Below are positions 7,167 through 13,658 of a stretch of 19,745 bases of DNA, in pieces (the first letter of the stretch is position 1; every line of letters starts with the position of its first letter). The translations under genes and the position numbers were made by a program. The notes under the pieces were generated by a model. It saw only the letters and a list, made by a program, of their open reading frames with translations. It was not told the DNA's origin and searched no databases. Source of the DNA: Xanthobacteraceae bacterium (lineage in GTDB: Bacteria > Pseudomonadota > Alphaproteobacteria > Rhizobiales > Xanthobacteraceae); the NCBI GenBank assembly GCA_025929595.1, contig JAICQA010000008.1, positions 1 through 19,745 of the forward strand. Reading direction: 5' to 3'.

Positions 7167-7556
7167 TCATTTGATCTTCTCAATCTCCGCGAACGTCTCT
7201 TCCGCATGATGGATCGCGGTATTGGCCGCCGGCACGCCGCAATAAATCGCCTGCTGCAAGATTACTTCCTTGATGTCGTCCTTCGACATCTTGCCTTCGA
7301 CCAGCGCGGCGCGGGTGTGCATGCGGAATTCTTCCCAGCGGCCGAGTGCGATCATGGAGGCGAGCACGATCAGCCGCCGCGTGCGGTCGTCGAGGCCGGG
7401 TCGCGTCCAGATCTCGCCCCAGGCGTAGCGCGAGATCAGGTCCTGAAATTCGCCGTTGAAGTCGTTCTTCTTCGCCTGTGCGCGGTCGACCCAGGCATTG
7501 CCGAGAATCTTCCGGCGTTTCGCCATGCCGGCGTCGTGGCGCTCGCGCTCGTCCAT
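7167..7556 (-). CDS. pcaC: 4-carboxymuconolactone decarboxylase PcaC
   Basis: Decarboxylates 4-carboxymuconolactone to beta-ketoadipate enol-lactone in the protocatechuate branch of the beta-ketoadipate pathway; cytoplasmic. The 129 residues match the single-domain family length. Diagnostic stretches: GMAKRRKILGNAWVDRA (10-26), FQDLISRYAWGEIWTRPGLDDRTRRLIVLASMIALGR (37-73), and HTRAALVEGKMSKDDIKEVILQQAIYCGVPAANTAIHHAEE (80-120), the CMD domain core. It is last in a minus-strand operon, 3 nt after the pcaD stop. There is no obvious ribosome site, so translation is probably coupled to pcaD. The stop abuts the palindromic repeat at 7060-7165. Confidence 0.94.
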   Translation of the reverse strand: MDERERHDAGMAKRRKILGNAWVDRAQAKKNDFNGEFQDLISRYAWGEIWTRPGLDDRTRRLIVLASMIALGRWEEFRMHTRAALVEGKMSKDDIKEVILQQAIYCGVPAANTAIHHAEETFAEIEKIK

Positions 7557-7559
7557 CGG

Positions 7560-8342
7560 TCAGTTCCTTGCGAAAAATTTATCGAGTGCCGCGGTGAAGG
7601 CGGTTTCCTGCTCGACATTGGAGATATGGCCCGCGTCGAGCGCGACAAGTTCGGAGCCCGCGATGCGCTCCTTCATGAATTCGGAGTCCTTCAGTGGCGT
7701 CGCGTTGTCGCCGCGACCGGCGATGATGAGCGACGGCAATTTGATGTCGGCAATGACCCAGCGCTGGTCCATGTCGCGGATCGCGGAGCAGCAGCCAATA
7801 TAGCCGGTGGGATTGGTCGCGACGAGCGTCGCGCGCATTTTTGAGATCGTGTTGGCGTTCTTCTCGCGAAATTCCTTCGTGAACCAGATATTCATTACGC
7901 CGTCGCCGATCGCTTCCATGCCCTTCGTGTTGATGATGCCGATGCGCGTATTCCAACTGTCGGGCGTTTGGCTTTTGGGAGCGGTATTCGCGAAAATCAT
8001 CTTGTCGAAGCGTTCCGACGCAAAGCGAGCGAGCCACATGCCGGTCATGCCGCCCATGGAGAGGCCGCAATAGTTCACGCGCGCGATATCGAGCGCGTTG
8101 AGGATCGCGAGCACGTCCTTGCCGAGCCTTTCGATGGAATAGGCGCTCGCGGGGGCGCCGGATTTGCCGTGGCCGCGCTGGTCGTAACGCACGACGCGAA
8201 AGTTTTTCGAGAAGTGCTTCGCCTGCGCGTCCCACATTTGCAGGTTCGTGCCGAGCGAGTTCGAGAACATCAGGACCGGGGCATCCTCCTTGCCCTCGAC
8301 ATGAACATTGATCGGGGTGCCATCGGCGTCGATCGTCGGCAT
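7560..8342 (-). CDS. pcaD: 3-oxoadipate enol-lactonase PcaD
   Basis: Alpha/beta-hydrolase of 260 residues that opens beta-ketoadipate enol-lactone to beta-ketoadipate. Visible features: strand and oxyanion region VLMFSNSLGTNLQMWD (23-38), YDQRGHGKS (53-61), nucleophile elbow GLSMGG with Ser95, acid residue Asp212 in IIAGRGDNATP, and His239 in LDAGHISNVEQ. The triad is complete. The ATG overlaps the pcaB stop by one base (TGATG), which implies translational coupling, and pcaC follows after 3 nt. The genes on either side make the assignment firm against other alpha/beta-hydrolases. Confidence 0.94.
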   Translation of the reverse strand: MPTIDADGTPINVHVEGKEDAPVLMFSNSLGTNLQMWDAQAKHFSKNFRVVRYDQRGHGKSGAPASAYSIERLGKDVLAILNALDIARVNYCGLSMGGMTGMWLARFASERFDKMIFANTAPKSQTPDSWNTRIGIINTKGMEAIGDGVMNIWFTKEFREKNANTISKMRATLVATNPTGYIGCCSAIRDMDQRWVIADIKLPSLIIAGRGDNATPLKDSEFMKERIAGSELVALDAGHISNVEQETAFTAALDKFFARN

Positions 8343-9727
8343 CAGCGCTTCTTTCCTTTCGGCTTGGCAGATTTTGCGAGCGTTTGCTCGGCGGATTTCA
8401 GCGCGCGGTCGATAAACTCTTCGGCGCTGCCGAGATAGGCGAGGGGATCGAACAGGGCGTCGAGCTTCTTCTCGCCGAGCGTCTCAGAGATGTGTGGAAT
8501 TTCGCCGACGACTTCGCGCAGATGCCTGCCTTCCGTGACTGCCTTCTTGCTCGCGGTTTCAAGCAGGTCGTGCGCTTCCATGCGGCCGAGCTTTTCACCG
8601 AGCGCCATTTGCACGGCTTCGGCCATGACAAGGCCGTTGGTGAATTCAAGGTTGGCGCGCATGCGCTCGGTGTCGACTTCCAAACCCTTCGCCGTCTCGG
8701 CGAGTTGCGCGACGGCGCCAGATGCAAGCAGGAAAAGTTGCGGCAGCGCGATCCATTCCGCCTGCCAGCCGCCGAGCGCACGCTCGTGCTCCTGCACCAG
8801 ACCGGACAGCACCGACGCGACGAGGCCGGGGGCGAGGGTCGCGGCGGTGAGAATTTGCGCGCAGGCGACCGGGTTGCGCTTGTGCGGCATGGTGGAGGTG
8901 CCGCCCTTACCGGGTGCCGCGGGCTCGAAGGCTTCGGCGACTTCCGTCTGCATCATCAGCGACACATCGCGCGCGATCTTGCCGCTCGCGCCGATCACGA
9001 TGCCGAGCGTCGTCGCGACGACAGCAACGCGGTCGCGCTCGCCGTGCCAGGGCAGGTCGGGCAGGTCGAGATCGAGGGACGCTGCGAGTTTTTTCGAGAC
9101 CGTGGATCCCTTGCTGCCAAGCGAGGCAAGCGTGCCGGCCGCGCCGCCGAACTGAAGGACGGAAGCGTTGTTCGCGGCTTCATGAAGTTGGGCGCGCACG
9201 CGCGCAAGCATCGCGGCGTAGCGCGCGGCCTTGAGGCCGAAGGTGATGGGCAATGCCTGTTGCAGCCAGGTGCGGCCGGCCATCGGTTTCTTGCGGTAGC
9301 GGCGAGCGAGCGCGGCGAACGCCTTGATCGCGCGGTCGAGATCGCGCCCGATCAGGGCGGCACCGTCGCGAATGGCGAGTGAGGTCGCGCTGTCGATGAT
9401 GTCCTGACTGGTCGCGCCCCAATGCACGAAACGCGCGGCTTCCTTGTCGCGGCGCGCGACTTCGGCCGTCAGAGCCTTCACAAGCGGGATCGCGACATTG
9501 CCCGAAGCTGGCGCGGCCAGGCCGAGCTCCGCGATGTCGTAGCGGTCGGGATTGCAGGCGGCGGCGATCGGCCCGGCCGCGCCGCGCGGAATGACACCGA
9601 CTGCGGCTTCGACCTCGGCGAGCGCTGCTTCAACCTTCAGCATGCGCGCAAGCGTCGCGCGTTCCGAGAACAGGCTCCGCATTTCGTTTGTCGCGAAGAG
9701 TGGGCCGAACAGGTCGGATGCGGTCAT
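8342..9727 (-). CDS. pcaB: 3-carboxy-cis,cis-muconate cycloisomerase PcaB
   Basis: Converts 3-carboxy-cis,cis-muconate to 4-carboxymuconolactone; a fumarase/argininosuccinate-lyase superfamily member, normally a homotetramer in the cytoplasm. Evidence: HWGATSQDIIDSA (102-114), AGRTWLQQALPITFG (150-164), the superfamily signature GGTSTMPHKRNPV (275-287), and GWQAEWIALPQL. The open frame starts at 9799, but the family start MTASDLFGPLF is the ATG at 9727, giving 461 residues, typical for bacterial PcaB. The C-terminus is Lys-rich (KSAKPKGKKR). It is first in the pcaB-pcaD-pcaC operon and divergent from coxG across 116 nt. pcaHG, the preceding step, is not in the window. Confidence 0.94.
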   Translation of the reverse strand: MTASDLFGPLFATNEMRSLFSERATLARMLKVEAALAEVEAAVGVIPRGAAGPIAAACNPDRYDIAELGLAAPASGNVAIPLVKALTAEVARRDKEAARFVHWGATSQDIIDSATSLAIRDGAALIGRDLDRAIKAFAALARRYRKKPMAGRTWLQQALPITFGLKAARYAAMLARVRAQLHEAANNASVLQFGGAAGTLASLGSKGSTVSKKLAASLDLDLPDLPWHGERDRVAVVATTLGIVIGASGKIARDVSLMMQTEVAEAFEPAAPGKGGTSTMPHKRNPVACAQILTAATLAPGLVASVLSGLVQEHERALGGWQAEWIALPQLFLLASGAVAQLAETAKGLEVDTERMRANLEFTNGLVMAEAVQMALGEKLGRMEAHDLLETASKKAVTEGRHLREVVGEIPHISETLGEKKLDALFDPLAYLGSAEEFIDRALKSAEQTLAKSAKPKGKKR

Positions 9728-9843
9728 GCGGGGGATCTGCCGTGGGCGAGGGCGCGACCTTACGCTCGCGCGCCCGTTGCCGGAAGCCCGTCCGTGCAAA
9801 TTGCGGCGCGGGCGGTTATAGGAGGCGCGAACAGGAGACGAGC

Positions 9844-10287
9844 ATGGCCCTCGAAATGTCCGGCGAATATGTCCTGCCGCGCGACCGCAAGGCGGTCTAT
9901 GTGGCGCTCAACGATGCCGAGATGCTCAGGAAGTGCATCCCCGGCTGCGAGGAGCTGACCAAGGCGTCGGACAACGAGTTCGCGGCCGTCGTGAAAATGA
10001 CCATCGGTCCGGTGAGCGCACGCTTCAAAGGCAAGGTGCGACTTGTGGACCTGGATCCGCCGAACGGCTACCGCATCGAGGGTGAGGGCGAGGGCGGAGT
10101 CGCTGGCTTTGCCCAGGGGGGCGCCAAGGTAGAACTCACCGAGGTGCCCGAGGGCACGAGGCTGACCTACAACGCCGAGGCGAATGTCGGTGGGAAGATT
10201 GCCCAACTGGGCCAGCGGCTCCTGGCAGGCAGCGCCAAGAAGATCGCCGACAAGTTCTTCGCCAATTTTACCGCCGAACTGTCCTGA
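9844..10287 (+). CDS. coxG: CoxG-like SRPBCC protein (CO dehydrogenase subunit G family)
   Basis: 147-residue START/SRPBCC-fold protein of the CoxG family, which accompanies molybdenum hydroxylases. In Oligotropha CoxG helps recruit CO dehydrogenase to the membrane. Seen: MSGEYVLPRDRKAVYVALNDAEMLRKCIPGCEELTK (5-40), VVKMTIGPVSARFKGKVRL, and the family block NVGGKIAQLGQRLLAGSAKKIADKFFANF (114-142). AGGAG about 6 nt before the ATG at 9844 fixes the start. The C-terminal membrane tail found in longer CoxG proteins is absent, so this one is probably soluble. It heads the plus-strand molybdenum-hydroxylase run and is divergent from pcaB. Confidence 0.9.
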   Translation: MALEMSGEYVLPRDRKAVYVALNDAEMLRKCIPGCEELTKASDNEFAAVVKMTIGPVSARFKGKVRLVDLDPPNGYRIEGEGEGGVAGFAQGGAKVELTEVPEGTRLTYNAEANVGGKIAQLGQRLLAGSAKKIADKFFANFTAELS

Positions 10288-10333
10288 TACCCCGACTGCC
10301 GGCGGCTAAAGGCTTGACCGGGAAGGTTTCCTT

Positions 10334-10366
10334 GGCTTGAACTTGGTCGAATTCCAAGCTCAAGCC
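10334..10366. promoter_or_regulatory. Imperfect inverted repeat upstream of coxS (candidate operator)
   Basis: Arms GGCTTGAACTTGG (10334-10346) and CCAAGCTCAAGCC (10354-10366) pair at 12 of 13 positions around a 7-nt spacer. The element is centred about 40 nt before the coxS ATG in the 102-nt gap after coxG. There is no T-tract, so it looks more like a regulator site than a terminator. The binding protein is unknown. Confidence 0.45.
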
Positions 10367-10389
10367 GCCTCCAACCCGGATTTCATTAC

Positions 10390-10875
10390 ATGCCCAAGGT
10401 CAATCTGACGGTGAACGGCAAGCCCGTGTCGGCCGACATCGAGGCGCGCACGCTGCTCGTCACCATGCTGCGCGAAACGCTGAAGCTCACCGGTACGCAT
10501 GTCGGCTGCGACACGAGTCAGTGCGGCGCGTGCGTCGTGCATGTCGACGGCAAGGCGGTGAAGTCCTGCACGATGCTGGCGGTGCAGGCGGACGGCGCGC
10601 GCGTCGTCACGATCGAAGGGCTTGCGACCGACGGCACGCTGCATCCGATGCAGGAAGCCTTCCGCGAAAACCATGGCTTGCAGTGCGGCTTCTGCACGCC
10701 GGGCATGATCATGACGGCGGTCGATCTCGTGAACCGCGAGGGCAACGAGCTCGACGAACACGCGATCCGCGAAGGACTCGAAGGCAATCTCTGCCGCTGT
10801 ACGGGCTACCATAACATCGTGAAGTCCATCGCCGCCGGTGCGCGTGCGATGAAGGGCAAGCGGCGGGCTGCCTGA
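10390..10875 (+). CDS. coxS: Molybdenum hydroxylase small [2Fe-2S] subunit (CoxS/XdhC-type)
   Basis: 161-residue iron-sulfur electron-transfer subunit of the xanthine oxidase/CO dehydrogenase family. The plant-ferredoxin-type site uses Cys40, Cys45, Cys48 and Cys60 (GCDTSQCGACVV, then SC). The C-terminal helical-domain site uses Cys99, Cys102, Cys135 and Cys137 (QCGFCTPGMIM and NLCRCTGY). All eight ligands are present, so the subunit looks functional. The ATG at 10390 lacks a strong ribosome site. An FAD-subunit gene follows after 5 nt. Normally a large molybdopterin subunit gene (coxL) is found beside it; none is in this window. The true substrate of the enzyme cannot be inferred from this subunit, and CO is not implied. 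Confidence 0.93.
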   Translation: MPKVNLTVNGKPVSADIEARTLLVTMLRETLKLTGTHVGCDTSQCGACVVHVDGKAVKSCTMLAVQADGARVVTIEGLATDGTLHPMQEAFRENHGLQCGFCTPGMIMTAVDLVNREGNELDEHAIREGLEGNLCRCTGYHNIVKSIAAGARAMKGKRRAA

Positions 10876-10880
10876 CCGGT

Positions 10881-11684
10881 ATGTACGATTTCAGCTTTCA
10901 TCGCCCGGCCGATCTCGCGAGCGCCGAAGGATATCTGAAGGCGGCGGAGGCGAAGCTCCTCGCCGGTGGGCAGACGCTCATTCCGACGATGAAGCAGCGT
11001 CTCGCCGCGCCGAAGCATCTCGTCGACCTCTCGAACGTCGCCGGGCTTACCGGCATCGAACGCAAAGGCCGCAACCTCGTGATCGGCGCCATGACGCGCC
11101 ACGCCGAAGTCGCGGGCTCAGGCGTCGTCAACAAGGCGATCCCGGCGCTTGGCTTGCTCGCGGAAGGCATCGGCGATCCGGCGGTGCGTAACCGCGGCAC
11201 GATCGGCGGTTCGCTCGCGAATAACGATCCGTCGGCGGATTATCCGGCTGCGTGCCTCGCCCTCGATGCAACGATCATCACCAACAAGCGCGAGATCGGT
11301 GCGGATGAATTCTTCACCGGCCTGTTCGAAACGGCGCTCGGTGCGGACGAAATCGTGACGCGCGTGAGCTTCCCGGTCCCGATCAAGGCCGCCTATCTGA
11401 AATTTCCGAATCCCGCTTCGCGTTACGCGCTCGTTGGCGTCTTCGTAGCGAAGGATACTGACGGTGTGCGCGTCGCTGTGACGGGGGCGGGGGAAAGCGG
11501 CGTCTTCCGCGTGCCCGCGATGGAGCGCGCGCTGTCCAAGAAATTTTCGGCCAAGGCCGTCGAAGGCATCAAGATCGATCCGTCGACGCTCATCTCCGAC
11601 ATCCATGGCAGCGCGGCGTACCGCGCGCACCTTGTCGGCGTGCTCGCTCGGCGCGCCGTCGAGACCATCGCAAAAACGAAATAG
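10881..11684 (+). CDS. coxM: Molybdenum hydroxylase FAD-binding medium subunit, copy 1 (CoxM-like)
   Basis: 267-residue FAD-binding subunit of the molybdopterin dehydrogenase family, which passes electrons from the [2Fe-2S] subunit to the acceptor. The two FAD-contact motifs are present: AGGQTLIPTMKQRLA (28-42) and TIGGSLANNDPSADYPAA (107-124). The first has Gln-Thr where CoxM has His-Ser. The C-terminal CO_deh_flav_C part includes GVFVAKDTDGVRVAVTGAGESGVFR. It starts 5 nt after coxS, so co-translation is likely. It is roughly two-thirds identical by eye to the next gene, indicating a tandem duplication. Confidence 0.92.
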   Translation: MYDFSFHRPADLASAEGYLKAAEAKLLAGGQTLIPTMKQRLAAPKHLVDLSNVAGLTGIERKGRNLVIGAMTRHAEVAGSGVVNKAIPALGLLAEGIGDPAVRNRGTIGGSLANNDPSADYPAACLALDATIITNKREIGADEFFTGLFETALGADEIVTRVSFPVPIKAAYLKFPNPASRYALVGVFVAKDTDGVRVAVTGAGESGVFRVPAMERALSKKFSAKAVEGIKIDPSTLISDIHGSAAYRAHLVGVLARRAVETIAKTK

Positions 11685-11699
11685 GGCGAGGAGCGCGAC

Positions 11700-12539
11700 A
11701 TGTACAATTTCGAATTTCATCGCCCGACCACGGTGGACGAGGCGCTTCGGCATCTGAAGGCTGACGAGGCGAAATTGCTGGCCGGCGGACAGACGCTCTT
11801 GCCGACGATGAAGCAGCGGCTCGCGGCGCCGAAGCATGTTGTCGATCTCGGCGGTGTGACTGGCCTCTCCACCATCGACCATAAGGGCGGTAGCCTTGTG
11901 ATGGGGAAGGCGGGCGGCACCGTGCTGCGCGGGGGCACGCTCACCATCGGCGCACTGACGACGCATGCGCAGGTCGCAAACTCGAACGAAGTAAAGGAGT
12001 CGCTTCCAGCGCTCGCTTCACTTGCGGGCGGGATCGGCGATCCGGCGGTGCGCAATCGCGGCACCATCGGCGGCTCGATCGCGAATAACGATCCGGCGGC
12101 GGACTATCCGGCTGCGTGCCTTGCACTCGGTGCGACCGTCGTCACCAACAAGCGCGAGATCGCGGCGGATGATTTCTTCACCGGCCTGTTCGAGACGGCG
12201 CTTGAGCCGGACGAGCTGATCCTGCGCGTGGTCTTCACTGCGCCGGGGCGCGCGGGCTATGCGAAATTCCGCAATCCGGCGTCGCGCTACGCCATCGTCG
12301 GCGTATTCGTGGCCGAGCGGCAGGGCGAGGTGCGTGTGGCCGTCACGGGCGCGGGGCAGAGCGGCGTCTTCCGCGTGCCGGCCATGGAAGCGGCGCTTGC
12401 CAAGAAATTCGACGCGAGTGCGGTCGATGGCATCCGCGTCGATGCGTCCGATCTCGTTTCCGACATTCACGCGCAAGCGGACTACCGCGCGCATTTGATC
12501 GGCGTGATGGCGAAGCGGGCGGTGCAGATGGCGGCCTAG
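11700..12539 (+). CDS. coxM: Molybdenum hydroxylase FAD-binding medium subunit, copy 2 (CoxM-like paralogue)
   Basis: 279-residue paralogue of the preceding gene, in tandem with 15 nt between them. Its own GAGGAG-type ribosome site lies just before the ATG. The FAD motifs AGGQTLLPTMKQRLA (28-42) and TIGGSIANNDPAADYPAA (122-139) are intact, and so is the C-terminal domain. Compared with copy 1 it carries about 15 extra Gly-rich residues, roughly 66-80 (11895-11939), just before the conserved LTIGAL strand. Both copies look functional because no motif is lost. Copy 2 occupies a position where a large catalytic subunit would be expected nearby. Confidence 0.92.
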   Translation: MYNFEFHRPTTVDEALRHLKADEAKLLAGGQTLLPTMKQRLAAPKHVVDLGGVTGLSTIDHKGGSLVMGKAGGTVLRGGTLTIGALTTHAQVANSNEVKESLPALASLAGGIGDPAVRNRGTIGGSIANNDPAADYPAACLALGATVVTNKREIAADDFFTGLFETALEPDELILRVVFTAPGRAGYAKFRNPASRYAIVGVFVAERQGEVRVAVTGAGQSGVFRVPAMEAALAKKFDASAVDGIRVDASDLVSDIHAQADYRAHLIGVMAKRAVQMAA

Positions 12540-12588
12540 ACTGGCAGCCGGTCGGACCTACATAGTCGCCGAGAGCCCGGAGGATTCC

Positions 12589-12912
12589 ATGAGCGTACGC
12601 GACGACGACGTGCTGGCAACGGCCGAACGCTGGCGCAAGGAAGGGCGGACGGTCGCGATTGCGACCGTGGTGGAGACCTGGGGCTCGGCCCCGCGCCCGG
12701 TGGGCAGCCATTTGATTGTCGATGGCGAACAGAATTTTCTCGGGTCGGTGTCGGGCGGCTGCGTCGAGGGCGACGTGATCGCGGCGGCCGGCGATGTGAT
12801 CGAAAGCGGAAAACCGAAAATGCTCGAATTCGGCGTGGCCGACGAGGCAGCCTGGCGCGCGGGGCTCTCCTGCGGCGGCAATATCCGCGTCTATGTCGAG
12901 AAGGTCGACTAG
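12589..12912 (+). CDS. XdhC/CoxI family protein, N-terminal domain only
   Basis: 107-residue stand-alone XdhC_CoxI domain. XdhC-type proteins bind the molybdenum cofactor, protect it during sulfuration and insert it into xanthine-oxidase-family enzymes. Seen: TWGSAPRPVGSHLIV (30-44), the hallmark GSVSGGCVEG (52-61) with its Cys, and LSCGGNIRVYVE (93-104). CGGAGGA lies about 6 nt before the ATG at 12589. The Rossmann half is encoded by the next gene, 53 nt downstream. Split XdhC pairs of this kind occur in CoxI/CoxF-like clusters. Confidence 0.88.
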   Translation: MSVRDDDVLATAERWRKEGRTVAIATVVETWGSAPRPVGSHLIVDGEQNFLGSVSGGCVEGDVIAAAGDVIESGKPKMLEFGVADEAAWRAGLSCGGNIRVYVEKVD

Positions 12913-12965
12913 TCCTGCGCGGTCTGCGCTTTCTCGATTCCGGCGGCTTGCACTAGAATTGCCGA

Positions 12966-13658
12966 ATGCGTCTCGATTTGCTCACGGCCATGAATGCCGA
13001 GCGTGCCGCGCGGCGCGCGGCCGTGCTTGTGACGGCGCTTGAGGGCGGCGGGCAGCGGCTGGTGCGCGAGGCCGAGATCGCGCGCGATGCACTCGCCGAC
13101 GCGATCGTGCCGCAGTTACGCTCCGGCAAAAGTGGAACTGTAGAGGCACCATCGGGTCGTTATTTCCTTGAAATTCATCTGCCGCCGCCGCGCATCGTCG
13201 TAACCGGCGCGGTGCATATCAGCCAGGCGCTCGTGCCGATGGCGAAGCTGCTCGGCTATGACATTACCGTCATCGATCCGCGCACCGCATTCGCGACGCC
13301 GGAACGGTTTCCCGACGTGAAGCTCCTGGCCGAATGGCCCGACGAAGCACTGCCGAAGGTCGGTCTCGACAATTGGACGGCGTTTGTCGCGCTTACCCAC
13401 GATCCGAAGATCGACGACCCCGCGCTGGAAGCCGCGCTCGCATCGGGTTGTTTCTATGTCGGCGCGCTCGGTTCGAGGAAGACGCACGGCCGACGCGTTG
13501 AGAGCCTGAAGAAGCGGGACGTGTCCGACGACGCCATCGCGCGCATCCACGCGCCGATCGGCCTCGACATCGGGGCGGCGAGCCCGTCCGAAATCGCGCT
13601 CGCGATCCTCGCGGAGATCACGCTCCGTTTGCGGCGTGGCCCGGAGGCAAAGCCATGA
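12966..13658 (+). CDS. XdhC family protein, C-terminal Rossmann domain
   Basis: 230-residue partner of the preceding protein. After an N-terminal region of about 75 residues comes the XdhC Rossmann fold: RIVVTGAVHISQALVPMAKLLGYDITVIDPR (76-106), FVALTHDPKIDDPAL, YVGALGSRKTHGRR (164-177) and IHAPIGLDIGAASPSEIALAILAEI (194-218), the most diagnostic block. No clear ribosome site before the ATG at 12966. Its last bases overlap the next gene by 4 nt (ATGA), implying coupled translation. It probably acts in maturing the molybdenum hydroxylase encoded just upstream. Confidence 0.88.
   Translation: MRLDLLTAMNAERAARRAAVLVTALEGGGQRLVREAEIARDALADAIVPQLRSGKSGTVEAPSGRYFLEIHLPPPRIVVTGAVHISQALVPMAKLLGYDITVIDPRTAFATPERFPDVKLLAEWPDEALPKVGLDNWTAFVALTHDPKIDDPALEAALASGCFYVGALGSRKTHGRRVESLKKRDVSDDAIARIHAPIGLDIGAASPSEIALAILAEITLRLRRGPEAKP

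Noticed and set aside
5822..7207. Long minus-strand open frame (461 codons) opposite the AraC gene
   Set aside because: It is Arg-rich with no recognisable domain, spans the terminator and the palindromic repeat, and lies opposite a clear AraC gene. High GC content makes such shadow frames common.
8384..9382. Plus-strand open frame of 332 codons opposite pcaB
   Set aside because: No recognisable domain; pcaB with its lyase signature is certain on the other strand.
9844..12539. True CO dehydrogenase (aerobic CO oxidation)
   Set aside because: No CoxL with the CO-specific active-site loop is present, and CoxG/S/M-like genes accompany many other molybdenum hydroxylases.
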